Positions 23,768 to 35,100 are shown, counted from the first letter of the stretch. The stretch: 50,390 nt of DNA from Balneola vulgaris DSM 17893 (GCF_000375465.1 NZ_AQXH01000009.1:1-50390), one strand, 5' to 3'. Made by a program: numbers and translations. The notes: a model not told the origin generated them from the letters alone.

Positions 23768-26473
23768 ATGAGCGACAAATTTAAGAGCACCAAACTGACC
23801 TTTGATACAGGGAATGGTGAAGCTAATTATTACAGCCTGCCTAAGCTTAAAGAACTAGGCTATTCAAATATTGATACTCTCCCGTTTTCAATTAAAATAT
23901 TGCTTGAAGCGGTATTGAGAGAATTTGATGGATATGCTATTACTGAACAGGATATTGAAACCCTTGCAACCTACAATGCTGCAAGCCCGCAAGGGGAAAT
24001 TCCATTTAAACCATCTCGAGTAGTACTACAGGATTTTACAGGCGTACCTGCTGTAGTTGATTTAGCAGCATTACGTTCTGCTATGAAGCGCATGGGTGGT
24101 AACCCAACCGACATCAACCCTCAAGTACCCGTTGATCTTGTGATTGACCACTCGGTACAAGTGGATATGTTCGGGCAAGATGCAGCGTTGATGTTCAACG
24201 TTGAAAAAGAGATGGAGCGTAATAACGAGCGCTATGAGTTTTTGAAATGGGGTAAGGAAGCCTTTGATAACTTCCGTGTAGTACCTCCAGGGCGTGGTAT
24301 TGTGCACCAGGTAAACCTTGAGTATTTAGGTCGCGGTGTATTCACCCGAACTGAAGAAGATGGTAGCATCACTGCTTACCCAGATACCTTAGTAGGTACC
24401 GATTCGCATACCACTATGATTAACGGACTTGGTATTCTAGGCTGGGGTGTTGGTGGAATCGAGGCGGAAGCAGCTATGCTTGGCCAACCAATCTCTATGT
24501 TAGTTCCGGAAGTAACAGGAATGAAGCTTACTGGGAAACTTCGTGAAGGCGTAACAGCTACCGATTTAACCCTAACCGTTACTCAGATGCTAAGAAAGCA
24601 TGGAGTAGTAGGTAAGTTTGTTGAATTCTACGGCGATGGTATCAGCAACATGAGCTTGCCAGATAGAGCAACAATCGCAAACATGGCTCCTGAGTATGGC
24701 GCAACAATGGGCTTCTTCCCGATTGATGATGAGTCGTTACGCTACATGAGAAGAACGGGTCGTTCAGAAGAACTCGTTAAATTGGTTGAAAATTACACCA
24801 AGGCTCAAGGCTTATTCAGAACTGATGATATTCAAGATCCAGTATTCTCATCAACACTTGAGCTTGACTTAAGTACGGTTGAGACTTCGCTAGCAGGTCC
24901 TAAATTGCCACACGATCGTATTGCACTAAACAATATGAAAGAGGCTTTCAACAACTCGCTTACAAGTGATAACCCAACAATGGGCTTCAACTTAACGCAG
25001 CAGCAGTTAGCGAATAAAGGACTTTACAAAAATGGACAAGAAATTGAGATGAACCACGGTGATGTTGTAATCGCCGCGATCACTTCTTGTACCAACACTT
25101 CGAACCCAAGTGTAATGTTGGGTGCAGGTATCGTTGCTAAAAAGGCAGTTGAAAAAGGCCTTAAAGTTCCAGCTTATGTGAAAACATCACTAGCTCCAGG
25201 TTCTCGTGTAGTAACTGAATACCTAAATGAAGCAGGCTTAACAGAGTACATGGACAAGCTAGGCTTTAACTTGGTTGGTTATGGTTGTACTACGTGTATT
25301 GGTAACTCAGGACCACTTCCTGAGCCTGTAGAAAAAGCAATCCGCGAAGGTGATCTTATTGCCGCAGGTGTGCTTTCAGGAAACAGAAACTTCGAAGGTC
25401 GTATTCACCCATGGGTAAAAGCGAACTTCCTAGCTTCACCTCCATTAGTAGTAGCTTATGCTTTAGCGGGTACCGTTAACATCGACTTGAATAGTGAGCC
25501 ACTTGGCCAAGACAAAGATGGAAACGATGTATACCTAAAAGACATCTGGCCAACTACTGAAGAAATTGCAGAGCACTTAGACAATGCAATTCGCCCAGAC
25601 CTATTTGATAAGATGTATGGCGATATTTTTGAATCACCAACTTGGGAAGCAATTCCAGTATCAGGTGGTGACCAATTTAATTGGGACGAGAAGTCTACCT
25701 ACATTCAAGAGCCTCCATTCTTTATGAATATGAGTGAAGAGCCACAGCCTATTAAGCCAATTAATGGCGCTCGTGCTCTTGTGAAAGTAGGAGATTCAAT
25801 CACTACCGATCACATCTCTCCAGCAGGTGCTATTAAGGAAGACGCGCCAGCCGGTGAGTACTTGAAAGCCAACGGTGTTGAGAAAAAAGATTTCAACTCG
25901 TACGGTTCTCGTCGTGGTAACGATCGTGTGATGACACGCGGTACTTTTGCAAACGTTCGTTTTAAGAACCAACTAGCTCCAGGTACAGAAGGTGGTTACA
26001 CTACCTATCTACCTACCGGTGAAGTGACATCTATTTATGATGCTTCATTAAAGTACAAAGAGAGCAATACACCACTTATTGCCATTGCTGGTAATCAGTA
26101 TGGTACAGGTTCTTCTCGCGACTGGGCAGCTAAGGGTACTAACCTATTAGGTGTGAAAGCAGTTATTGCTGAGTCGTATGAGCGTATTCACCGTTCGAAC
26201 TTAGTTCAAATGGGAGTACTACCACTTCAGTTTAAGTCTGGTGAAACTCCAGAAACATTAGGTTTAGATGGTACTGAAACATTCAATATCGATGTGGATG
26301 ATAACATCAAAGCTCGTGGTGAAGTTAAAGTAACGGCTATCAAAGCGGATGGCACGGAAATCAACTTTATCACTGACAGTAGAATTGATACTCCTGTGGA
26401 AGTTGATTACTACCGCAATGGTGGTATCCTTCATACAGTACTTCTTGACTACCTAAAAAAGAGTAAAGCGTAA
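23768..26473 (+). CDS. acnA: Aconitate hydratase A
   Basis: Aconitase isomerises citrate and isocitrate in the TCA cycle. The protein is 901 aa from the ATG at 23768; an upstream ATG at 23726 would add 14 residues not seen in the family. Visible motifs are [46 protein letters not shown] with the first cluster Cys, and [14 protein letters not shown] with the two other cluster cysteines. [22 protein letters not shown] and [15 protein letters not shown] follow with active-site Ser/Arg in the swivelling domain. Length and order match the AcnA/IRP1 type rather than AcnB. It ends at a strong terminator. Confidence 0.97.
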   Translation: MSDKFKSTKLTFDTGNGEANYYSLPKLKELGYSNIDTLPFSIKILLEAVLREFDGYAITEQDIETLATYNAASPQGEIPFKPSRVVLQDFTGVPAVVDLAALRSAMKRMGGNPTDINPQVPVDLVIDHSVQVDMFGQDAALMFNVEKEMERNNERYEFLKWGKEAFDNFRVVPPGRGIVHQVNLEYLGRGVFTRTEEDGSITAYPDTLVGTDSHTTMINGLGILGWGVGGIEAEAAMLGQPISMLVPEVTGMKLTGKLREGVTATDLTLTVTQMLRKHGVVGKFVEFYGDGISNMSLPDRATIANMAPEYGATMGFFPIDDESLRYMRRTGRSEELVKLVENYTKAQGLFRTDDIQDPVFSSTLELDLSTVETSLAGPKLPHDRIALNNMKEAFNNSLTSDNPTMGFNLTQQQLANKGLYKNGQEIEMNHGDVVIAAITSCTNTSNPSVMLGAGIVAKKAVEKGLKVPAYVKTSLAPGSRVVTEYLNEAGLTEYMDKLGFNLVGYGCTTCIGNSGPLPEPVEKAIREGDLIAAGVLSGNRNFEGRIHPWVKANFLASPPLVVAYALAGTVNIDLNSEPLGQDKDGNDVYLKDIWPTTEEIAEHLDNAIRPDLFDKMYGDIFESPTWEAIPVSGGDQFNWDEKSTYIQEPPFFMNMSEEPQPIKPINGARALVKVGDSITTDHISPAGAIKEDAPAGEYLKANGVEKKDFNSYGSRRGNDRVMTRGTFANVRFKNQLAPGTEGGYTTYLPTGEVTSIYDASLKYKESNTPLIAIAGNQYGTGSSRDWAAKGTNLLGVKAVIAESYERIHRSNLVQMGVLPLQFKSGETPETLGLDGTETFNIDVDDNIKARGEVKVTAIKADGTEINFITDSRIDTPVEVDYYRNGGILHTVLLDYLKKSKA

Positions 26474-26500
26474 GTAGATTTACTTTTTATAGAATTCTCT

Positions 26501-26533
26501 AACCCTAGCTTTTTTTAAGCTGGGGTTTTTTGT
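26501..26533 (+). terminator. Rho-independent terminator after acnA
   Basis: AACCCTAGCTT (26501-26511) pairs with AAGCTGGGGTT (26517-26527) with one mismatch, followed by a T-rich tail. It begins 28 bp after the acnA stop and separates it from the GAF/kinase-like gene. Confidence 0.85.
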
Positions 26534-26573
26534 TTTAAGGAGTGAATAGAGCATCTTTGAAGACTTGTAAAGA

Positions 26574-27737
26574 ATGCCGGAAAATCACCAACATATGAAA
26601 CTCCTTCTGCATGCGATTGAAGGGATAAATCGCACAGCAGAATTAAAACAGTTGCTCCTCAAGTGTATGGAGTCGGTATGTACGGTTATTAAATCAGAGG
26701 CGAGTTCTCTGATGTTACTCGACAAAGCCACAGGCCGCCTTCATTTAAGTATTCCTACCGGACCAGTTAAAGATCAAATTAAAGGCATGGTTATTCCTCG
26801 TAATAAAGGGGTAGCGGGATGGGTACTTAAAAATAAGAAGCCCTATCTGGTAAATGATATGTCAGAAAGTGAAGAGTTTTACGGAGATATAAGTGAAGAC
26901 TTTACCACAAGGAATATGATTTGCGTTCCTATGTTCGATTCAAACAATGAAGCAGTAGGAATCATGCAGGCGTTAAATAAAAAAGGCGGCAAAGACTTTA
27001 ATGAGAAAGATATTGAAACCCTTAATACACTTGCTGGGCATGCATCTCTTTCTATAGAAAAAGTGCAAGAAGTGGATACGCTCAAAAATGAGATTAATGA
27101 AAAAGATGAACGACTAAAAGAGCTCCACAAAGGTTTCGAAAATAACTTAAATGCCTTAAGTGCTTTTGTGCAATTGCAGGGTAAAATGCTTAGTGATGCT
27201 TCCGTTGAATTCATGATGAAATCAACGGGTGCCCGCATTGAAGCTATAGCTCAAGCTCATGAAGTGCTGTTCAAAACAGATAGTGAGCAAGAAGTTGACT
27301 TAGGTTTTTACTTATCACATCTAACCGAATCGATTTCGAATATATTTGAAGATCTCCCTAAAGATATTCGATACTCCTTCGATATTGATAAGGTGCATTT
27401 GAAAACAGATGAAGCACTAACTGTTGGATTAATTGTAACAGAAGTGATATTGAATATGTTTAGAGAGGCCTTTACCGGAATGGATAAAGGGGTGATTTCT
27501 GTCGCAATTAAAAAAGATGAGGGCGATAAAGTATTGGTGAGTGTTTCGGATAATGGAATAGGTTTATCTGCATTCCTTGATAGTACGGTAGATGAAAACC
27601 TGGCTTCGGTAATCATTAAAAAACTAGCTAGTTCGTTAAAGGCCAATTCGCAACAGATTCGAAATATAGATGGTGGCACTACATTCACCATTTTCTTTGC
27701 CCGCCAAGTGGATACCAAGTATTCGCTAACGCTCTAA
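26574..27737 (+). CDS. GAF-domain protein with a degenerate HisKA_2-type histidine kinase module
   Basis: This 387-aa cytosolic protein has no membrane segment. A GAF sensor domain at about 10-165 shows EASSLMLLDKATGRLHLSI, NKGVAGWVLKNKKPYLVNDM and FTTRNMICVPMFDSNNEAVG. A helix at about 180-215 resembles the HisKA_2 dimerisation helix (ELHKGFENNLNALSAFVQLQ). In active kinases this site reads HHRVKNNL, with the second His phosphorylated; here that position is Lys. The ATPase domain at about 285-380 keeps VSDNGIGL and a GGTTFTIFF end, but its N-box (TEVILNMFREAF) is weakened. It is probably a sensor that binds ligand or partner rather than an autokinase. Its 3' end overlaps the convergent monooxygenase gene by 12 bp. 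Confidence 0.72.
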   Translation: MPENHQHMKLLLHAIEGINRTAELKQLLLKCMESVCTVIKSEASSLMLLDKATGRLHLSIPTGPVKDQIKGMVIPRNKGVAGWVLKNKKPYLVNDMSESEEFYGDISEDFTTRNMICVPMFDSNNEAVGIMQALNKKGGKDFNEKDIETLNTLAGHASLSIEKVQEVDTLKNEINEKDERLKELHKGFENNLNALSAFVQLQGKMLSDASVEFMMKSTGARIEAIAQAHEVLFKTDSEQEVDLGFYLSHLTESISNIFEDLPKDIRYSFDIDKVHLKTDEALTVGLIVTEVILNMFREAFTGMDKGVISVAIKKDEGDKVLVSVSDNGIGLSAFLDSTVDENLASVIIKKLASSLKANSQQIRNIDGGTTFTIFFARQVDTKYSLTL

Positions 27738-28859
27738 GGAAAGCATAGTAAATTGTTTAGCGGCCATTGTACGTAATGGGCTTTTCAAGATTGTTTGAAT
27801 CGCAAAATTGCGAAGAAGCGGTAAACGTTGTTTCCTCCCTAGCTTCATGTTGATTTCAGCATTTCTCGCAGCTTTTTTCACAATCTTACGAAAGGTTGTT
27901 TCAAATCTATCGAGTTGTTCTGGAATGCTATCTGCTTGAGTAGAGGCTAAAATTTTAGCAACTCTATATGCACCCATCCATCCTAAATTCATGCCTTGCC
28001 CTCCAATAGGACTAACAATATGGGCGGCATCGCCTAACAATATGCATCGATGATGAACAAATTTAGAAGCTACATAATGTTGTACTCCAAACGAACTGAG
28101 CATATTTACTTGCAACCCACTTAATTCAATGTTCAGTCGCTCTTTTACGAGTTCAGTAAGATCTGAAGGGGAAGGTTTTTTTAGCAACTTTGGAGTTTTT
28201 ACAACCCACCTTCTCATTTTGTTAGGAAGTGGAAAGCATTCAATCATGCCTTCAGATGGCAGGTAAACCACAGCATCATCACCGAATGGGGTATTATCTT
28301 CGAAGTCGCCCATAATGTAGGTGTCGGGATAGGAATGCCCATTAAATGGTATCCCTAAAGTATCTCTGCAAAAACTGTTCTTACCATCACAAAGAAGCAG
28401 ATAATCGGCTTCAATAATATAATCCATGTTATCACGTGTGTAGGAAACATGGCATGACTGTTTATGTGAAGTCACATTCGTAACCCGAGCTCCGGTAAGT
28501 AATGCATTTGGGTTACTACGATTGATATGCGCACGAAGTATAGTCTCTGTTTTAGACTGTGGACAGGCTAGTATATAGTTGTATGGTTCCGCTAGTTGGG
28601 CAAAGGAAATACTTCCTAACTTTTTATCAGGGGTATAGGCATGTCCATTATAAATTTTTATCCCTTCAGTTATGAAGGCATCTAAAACACCGATCTCGTC
28701 TAAGTATTTCAATGATACGGGATGAATACCTAGGGAGCGCGAATCAGGAACAGGCTCCAATCTTTTCTCTAATATGGTACAGTCGAATCCTGCTTGGTTT
28801 AGCATGATGCCTGCAAAAAGGCCAATAGGTCCGCCACCAACTATCACTATTTTCTTCAT
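27726..28859 (-). CDS. FAD-dependent monooxygenase of the type III PKS operon
   Basis: This 377-aa flavoprotein belongs to the aromatic hydroxylase/UbiH-like class. The FAD dinucleotide motif GGGPIGLFAGIMLNQAG is at residues 7-23, followed by the ribityl-binding acid in TILEKR. DSRSLGIHP is the substrate-side segment, LLLCDGKNSFCRDTLGI the DG motif, and CILLGDAAHIVSPIGGQGMN the GD motif near residue 280. It overlaps the methyltransferase gene by 4 bp (ATGA), so it is translationally coupled. By analogy with the Streptomyces SrsC flavoprotein, it probably hydroxylates the aromatic ring made by the polyketide synthase to give a quinol or quinone. A geranylgeranyl-reductase-like role is a less likely alternative. 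Confidence 0.82.
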   Translation of the reverse strand: MKKIVIVGGGPIGLFAGIMLNQAGFDCTILEKRLEPVPDSRSLGIHPVSLKYLDEIGVLDAFITEGIKIYNGHAYTPDKKLGSISFAQLAEPYNYILACPQSKTETILRAHINRSNPNALLTGARVTNVTSHKQSCHVSYTRDNMDYIIEADYLLLCDGKNSFCRDTLGIPFNGHSYPDTYIMGDFEDNTPFGDDAVVYLPSEGMIECFPLPNKMRRWVVKTPKLLKKPSPSDLTELVKERLNIELSGLQVNMLSSFGVQHYVASKFVHHRCILLGDAAHIVSPIGGQGMNLGWMGAYRVAKILASTQADSIPEQLDRFETTFRKIVKKAARNAEINMKLGRKQRLPLLRNFAIQTILKSPLRTMAAKQFTMLSLER

Positions 28860-29560
28860 GCTGAATGATGTGAATAGGTGAGTAACAATCGAAATGGAAA
28901 GAGTCTTTGTACTTGCCAGTTTATGGGTGCACGTTCCGTTAATTCATGGTGAGTATAACTGCGTCGAATGGAAATAAGTCCATCAACTACTATCAGTGAA
29001 TTTCTGAATAACAACCTTGCAAAGGTGGCAAATAGGGCGTAGCCTATATCGCTTCGTTCAATATCGTTGAAGATGACTTTGTGTGTAGATAGTTGTTCTG
29101 CATCCTTACAAACAGCATCGAATTCGGAGCTGTTTAAGTGATGTAATAAATGATTGGAGATAACGAAATCGAAAGTTCTTCCCTCATCCACTAAGTCAGA
29201 GCTTAGACCTTGCCTGAAAAATATATTGGAAGGGCAATCTAGTGAACGAACAAAGTCTAGTGCCCGGCGATCTAATTCTATACCTGTTATATCGAGTGTG
29301 TATCCTTCTTCAGAGGCTAAATCGTGTAGTAAAAAAGCAATGTCACCTCCACCAAAACCAATATCTAAAACGGTTGCCTTGCCATTGTTGGCTTTTAAAA
29401 AGGGGGAGATATGTGATTTGTAGATTTTCCGCCATTGTGAAAGTAGATTGTTAATGGTGTAGAATTGTTGGTAGGTAGCTCTTATGAGTTCTAAACTACA
29501 TTCCTCACTATCCATATGTTCAGTTAAGTTCGTCGCTCGCTGTCGAAGAAATAGTGGCAT
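28856..29560 (-). CDS. Class I SAM-dependent methyltransferase of the PKS operon
   Basis: This 234-aa protein has a helical N-terminus (ELIRATYQQFYTINNLLSQW) and a Rossmann methyltransferase core. ATVLDIGFGGGDIAFLL at about 63-79 is the SAM glycine loop, TGIELDRRALDFV has the acid that holds the ribose, and FDFVISNHLLHHLNSSEF is the post-motif II stretch. It is soluble, unlike the membrane ICMT-type methyltransferase SrsB of the Streptomyces phenolic-lipid operon, but holds the same place between synthase and monooxygenase. It starts 1 bp after the synthase stop and overlaps the monooxygenase by 4 bp. Methylation of the polyketide product is inferred. Confidence 0.85.
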   Translation of the reverse strand: MPLFLRQRATNLTEHMDSEECSLELIRATYQQFYTINNLLSQWRKIYKSHISPFLKANNGKATVLDIGFGGGDIAFLLHDLASEEGYTLDITGIELDRRALDFVRSLDCPSNIFFRQGLSSDLVDEGRTFDFVISNHLLHHLNSSEFDAVCKDAEQLSTHKVIFNDIERSDIGYALFATFARLLFRNSLIVVDGLISIRRSYTHHELTERAPINWQVQRLFPFRLLLTYSHHSA

Positions 29561-29561
29561 A

Positions 29562-30656
29562 TCAAATCATTGTGAATAGTCCGCTTTCAATGGTAAGACC
29601 AGGGCCAAAGGCCATAGGTAATACTTTATTACCACTTTGGTAATCCACATTCAACAAATCTGCTAAAACAAATAGTACCGTTGCACTACTCATATTTCCA
29701 TATTCTTTTAGCACGGTTCTTGATGAGTGAATTTGTTGAGCTTCGAGCTGAAAGTGTTCTTCAACTTTATCGATAATTGAACGCCCACCAGGGTGGATGG
29801 CCCATTGATCGATGTCTTGATGAGACAATTCAAATTGATTGAATAGTGGTTGTAACACATCGTCTAAGTTTGCCTGAATTATATCGGGCACATAGGTAGA
29901 TAAAACCATTTCGAAGCCATAATCACCAATATCCCAAGCCATATCCTTCTCCCCACTATCAGCTAAGGAGGATGCGAAGTTATTTATTTGAAAGCCGTGG
30001 TTTTCTGGTTTTTGAGCACTCATAATTAAACCAGCAGATCCATCCGCAAATACAGAACCTGATAATAATTGATCAACATCGGTGGAGCTTTGAAAATGTA
30101 AGGAACATAGCTCGGTGGCTACAATCATTACCACAGCATCTGGATCATATTCACAAAAAGCTTGAGCCATTTTCATTGCAGGGAATGCAGCATAGCACCC
30201 CATAAATCCAATATGAAATCGTTGAGTAGTCGGTTTTAGATGTAATGCTTTAACCAATTCATAGTCAGGTCCTGGTGCATAAAAACCCGTACAGGATACA
30301 GTTATCACATGGGTAATATCCTCGGGAGCGAAAGAACTTTCTTTTAATAACTTTGCGCCTGTTTCTTTAAATAACCGTGATGCTTCTTTCTTATAAACGT
30401 CATTTCTTATGGCCGTAGAGGGAGGAGCTAAAGTCGTAGTTCCGTTTAAAAATAAAGCTTCACCATTGGGTTCTTTGTGAAAGTCGGTAATAACGGAATG
30501 TCTTTTCTCAATACCAGATTGGGTGTAAATGCGATGTAGTATTGCTTGTGTTTTCCGATCTCCTTGTAAGTAGTGCTTCATGAGTTCACGGATGTTCTGC
30601 TGATGATTAAAACCATCAGGAACGGAGGTGGATATGCAATGGATATAAGAAGACAT
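29562..30656 (-). CDS. Type III polyketide synthase
   Basis: This 364-aa chalcone-synthase-fold enzyme extends an acyl-CoA with malonyl-CoA and cyclises the product. The full catalytic triad is visible: Cys154 in GFMGCYAAFP, His288 in WAIHPGGRSI and Asn321 in YGNMSSATVLFVL. VSCTGFYAPGPDYEL and the C-terminal MAFGPGLTIE loop are also typical. Family members in operons like this usually make alkylresorcinols or alkylpyrones from long-chain acyl starters. The product here is not known. It is the first gene of a three-gene leftward operon. The start is an ATG with little Shine-Dalgarno sequence. Confidence 0.94.
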   Translation of the reverse strand: MSSYIHCISTSVPDGFNHQQNIRELMKHYLQGDRKTQAILHRIYTQSGIEKRHSVITDFHKEPNGEALFLNGTTTLAPPSTAIRNDVYKKEASRLFKETGAKLLKESSFAPEDITHVITVSCTGFYAPGPDYELVKALHLKPTTQRFHIGFMGCYAAFPAMKMAQAFCEYDPDAVVMIVATELCSLHFQSSTDVDQLLSGSVFADGSAGLIMSAQKPENHGFQINNFASSLADSGEKDMAWDIGDYGFEMVLSTYVPDIIQANLDDVLQPLFNQFELSHQDIDQWAIHPGGRSIIDKVEEHFQLEAQQIHSSRTVLKEYGNMSSATVLFVLADLLNVDYQSGNKVLPMAFGPGLTIESGLFTMI

Positions 30657-30715
30657 AGCGTTGTATTTATATACTAAATAAATACGCAGAACTAAAGGAG
30701 ATAGTTCAAACTGTC

Positions 30716-32053
30716 TTAGGCAGAAGTGAGTTTGTTGAAGCGATAGTTATGCAGTACTGCAGCCACGCTTAAGCCTGAGATTAAACCAATCCACAGCCCT
30801 TCTGGCCCGAAGTCGGAGATGATGCCGAGGTAGTAACCAACGGGGAAGCCAATAAGCCAATAAGAAATAAAGTTCACAATCATAGGAACTCGTGTGTCTT
30901 TTAATCCACGCAGAGCTCCAAAGCCCCCTACTTGTAAGCCATCGGATATTTGAAATAACCCAGCCATAAATAGTAGCGACACAGACATTACACTAACCAA
31001 AGGATCATTGGTGTAAATAGCGATGATGGCATCAGGAATAGTAAATAATACAAGTGCGGTAAGAGTCATGATGCCTGCACAAATACCGATTCCTACAAAA
31101 CCTCTAAATCGAGCTTTCGACATTGATCCCTGCCCCAGTGAAAAACCTACTCGTTGTGATATAGCTATCGATAAACCAAATGGAATCATATAGAGCGTAG
31201 CGGCCACATTAATAGCTATTTGATGGGATGCGGATGCTTCAACGCTAAGCGTTCCCATCAACACACTAACAGCTGCAAAGAGCAATACTTCCATAGCTGA
31301 ACTAACACCATTAGGTAAGCCTACAGTGAGTAACTCTTTAATGATTTTAAAATCAGGGCCTTTGGTACGTGCAAATATATTGAAACGGTGAAAGGGCTTA
31401 AATTTGGCTGTAAAAATTATGAAGGCAATAGCCGCAAAAAGGTTTAATAATGAGGTGGCATAACCGGCACCTACAGCACCTAATTGAGGGAATCCTAATT
31501 TCCCATACATTAATACATAGTTGGCTCCTACATTAAGCACCAAACTTATTGCAGCAATGTACATAGCAGGCTTTGTAACGGATAATGCTTCACTAAAAAA
31601 GCGAACCCCAGCATAAGCAAATAGAGGGAGTATGCCCCATGAAATTGCATTCAAATATTCACTGGCTAATGGGATGATTTCGGGCGTAACTCCAACCCAT
31701 TCCATAATGATGCCGAGATTGCGAATTAAGAAAAAGCAGGGCACGGATAAAAAAATGATTAACCAGAATAATTGACGAGCACTCATGCCAATTTCTTCAA
31801 ATTTACGTGCGCCTAAAAGCTGTGAAGCTACAGGATTGATTGCAATCAAAGTAGACATGCAAAATATGGTAATGGGTAGGTACAAGGCATTACCAATGGC
31901 TACACTTGCTAAGTCTAAGGCTGAGAGATTCCCCGCCATCACCGTGTCGGTGAAGTTGAGCCCCATTCGCATAAGTTGAGTTGCTACGATGGGTCCGCCA
32001 AGCTTGAATAATATCTTGGACTCTTTTTTTATTTCATTTTGGGTACTCGACAT
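30716..32053 (-). CDS. MATE-family efflux transporter
   Basis: This 445-aa polytopic membrane protein has about 12 hydrophobic segments in two similar halves, typical of MATE antiporters that export drugs or metabolites using Na+ or H+. Signatures are FKLGGPIVATQLMRMGLNFTDTVMAG at the N-terminus (key part NFTDTVMAG), LGAVGAGYATSLLN, LTVGLPNGVSSAMEVLLF in the second half, and GFGALRGLKDTRVP near the C-terminus. It lies 59 bp upstream of the polyketide synthase on the same strand, so it may be co-transcribed and export the lipid product or a precursor. It could equally be an unrelated drug exporter. Confidence 0.92.
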   Translation of the reverse strand: MSSTQNEIKKESKILFKLGGPIVATQLMRMGLNFTDTVMAGNLSALDLASVAIGNALYLPITIFCMSTLIAINPVASQLLGARKFEEIGMSARQLFWLIIFLSVPCFFLIRNLGIIMEWVGVTPEIIPLASEYLNAISWGILPLFAYAGVRFFSEALSVTKPAMYIAAISLVLNVGANYVLMYGKLGFPQLGAVGAGYATSLLNLFAAIAFIIFTAKFKPFHRFNIFARTKGPDFKIIKELLTVGLPNGVSSAMEVLLFAAVSVLMGTLSVEASASHQIAINVAATLYMIPFGLSIAISQRVGFSLGQGSMSKARFRGFVGIGICAGIMTLTALVLFTIPDAIIAIYTNDPLVSVMSVSLLFMAGLFQISDGLQVGGFGALRGLKDTRVPMIVNFISYWLIGFPVGYYLGIISDFGPEGLWIGLISGLSVAAVLHNYRFNKLTSA

Positions 32054-32145
32054 GCCTGTGTATTAGGCGGTCAATGGTACGAACTTATCAACTGAATGCT
32101 AAATTAAGATTCAGGAATTTACCTCTTTTGAGCTACGTACTTTGA

Positions 32146-35100
32146 TCAATTAGTAATCTTGAAAATCACTTCAAAGGTTGTGCCTTCACCGGGCATAGAC
32201 ACAAACCTTATTTCACCGTCGTGAGCCTCTATGATCTTTTTAGATATAGCCAACCCTAAACCCGTGCCGCTACTCTTAGTACTAAAATTAGGTACAAAAA
32301 TGGATGATTGATTTTCTTCAGCGATGCCCTCACCTGTATCCGAAATTTGAACAATTACACGGTCACCTGCTTTTAGGCTGTTTATACTCACTTCACCTTT
32401 TTTAGGGATAGCCTCAATCGCATTTTTAATCAAATTAATAAACACTCTTCGAAGTTCATCCTTCACTCCTTGGATGAATATTGGTTCGGAATGCAAATCA
32501 ACATTTAAGTGAATGCGCTCTTCATGGGCATACATTTCTGATACGGCACTTAGCACTTCGTTGATGTCCATTCTTTCTAAAGGCTGCTCAATAGGCTTGG
32601 CAAACTTTGAGAAATCAGAAGCGATTTTACTGAGCGATTCAATTTGTTCAATAAGGTTCTGGTTCACTTTAGAAAACTGAGCCTTAATTTTTTCATCAGA
32701 TATATTCGGGTTATTAATTTGTCGCTCTAAATGCTGAAGGCTGAGCTTCATCGGAGTTAATGGGTTCTTTATCTCATGGGCAACTTGCTGAGCCATCTCC
32801 TTCCAAGCTGCTTCACGTTCAACCTCAACTAAGTTTTTTCTTAGATCTTGAAGGCGATAAACCATCACATTAAAGGCATTGGTTAAGGAACCGATTTCAT
32901 CTTTACTTTTTACTGGAAGAGTGGTTTCAAGGCTACCTTCAGAGATCGTTTTAATCCCTTCATTAAGTTCTTCAAGAGGGGTGGTCATTTGATTTGCTAT
33001 ATAAGCGGCGCCTAAAATGAATACACCAAAAATAATGAAGAACATCCCAACCAAATAGCTGGTAGTTGATAGTAACTGCTCGTTGAATGAAGGCGTTTTC
33101 AGGAAGGTTGGGATAGCAGCGATATTAGTAACTTCCCCATTTAAAATAATTGGTTTGAAACCAATCAACAGGTCTTGGTCGCCTAACTTGTAAGATCTAA
33201 TTTCAACATCACTACCATTATTGATGATTGCGTTAAATACATCCCATGGAACTTGTGATGGGAGTATATGCTGTGAAAATATTTGTGGCGCAGTAGATCC
33301 AATTAACTCACTCCCTTTAAAAAGTACCGCATCAGAATTCAATAAGTTGCTGGATAACAATAGCGTTTCAGTAACATCTTCATTGGAACTGTTTTCATAG
33401 GTATTAGCCACGCTTACCAACTTGTTATTCAAGTCATCAACTACAATTTCAGCACTTTGTTTGATAATGGTTCCCGATGAAGTAGCAATTAATGCGATTA
33501 AACATAGCATCGAAGCGATTACAAATCGATCAATAAGGCGATCTTTAAAGCGTATATTCGACCCAATTATGAGTATATCCTTTTGCCATTGCAGGATTAA
33601 GGTGACTAAGAATAGTGTAGCCAGTAAGTAGAAAAAGAAGCGGAGTAACCCAAAAGCATGATTAGCAAAGGTAGTATTGAATGTAGCAACTCGGATTACA
33701 TTACCATCATCAATTTTCCAGTAATACTCTTTGATGTCTTGCCCACCTAAAGTAGTATTTCTATAGAATACCGAATCTTGTTCTATTTGCTCTAGAATCT
33801 CATCGGGTAGTACAGTTAAACTTGGGATTTCAATAGGCAGGCCATTGGTAGCACTTCTTTTTAATTCACCATTTTCATATTCACTGATCAAAAACGAAGA
33901 ATTTTTTTCCTGTTCTTTTTTGCTAGCCACTACAGCTCGTAACGGTTTGCGGTACTGTGGTTGTTCCTGATACACGGAAGTGATAACCCAAGCAATTTTT
34001 CGTTCACTAGTTGGGGATTCAAAAACTGGAACCCAACCTTGACGATAAGTGGTGTAACTTGAAGATGGACGTTCAAGTGGATTCTCACGGATGATAGGTC
34101 TCAATCGATCACGACGAATCCTTTCCTGCTCGTAGGGTATCTCCAAGCTGAACATGTCGAAAGTTTTGGTCCAACCAGGTGCATTTAAATTGGTAGTAAA
34201 TTCAGCTAATGGGTCTCCCTTCGTGTCTATAAGTTGGACGGAAAATGAATATGATTGCCACTCTTGTCTACTTTCAATTAAACTCGTTACCTCATCATTA
34301 AATTCAGAGATCAATTGATCACTCTGTTCTTCCAAATCAGTGACTTCTAATGCAGACAACTGTTTTTCCAATCGAATTAATATTTCGATAGTGATGTTTT
34401 CAATTTGGCTTTCAGAATTATGAGTAAATGATTTAGCCTGGTTTTCCATTACCGAATTTCGGCGTTCAATCTGCCCATTATAGAAGGGTACATACGAAAT
34501 CACGGTAGCTACAAAGCAGATGAAAAGAATAAGCCTAAGCTTTGATTTGTACTGTAAGTGAAGGGTGTTTCTCCACGATAAATAGGAAATCGATATAAGA
34601 ACTATGAAGATGGAAGAAGAGGTGTAAATCAGCCAATCGATATTGTCTTGAAGTCGAGTAAGTCCCACTAAATACATCCCAAGTATAAAACCGAAAATGA
34701 TAAAAAAGAGGGTGGATAAACCTCGTGTACTTACGGTTTTGAACAAGATGACAATCAGATATACAATACTCCACGAAGCTGAAATCCATAGCATTCCTGA
34801 AAATGCATACAGCAGATATACAGAAAAGGAGGGAACTAGATTAAGGTCAGTAATATGAAGATTAGTATCTACGATATAGCCATACAGAGAAACTGAAATA
34901 GCGGTTGTAACAGAAGCGATAACCAACCCAAAGAGTGGGGAAATGATCGTGCTAGCTTTAATCCCCACTTTTACTTTAAAGTTTCTATTTGAGTAATAAA
35001 ACTCAGAAATAAGTACCGCAAAAAGGAAGGCTAGAAATGCATTTAGTCCAAGATGAATGAGCTCTCGAAGTGATGAGTTAATACCAAGAATCAATTCGAG

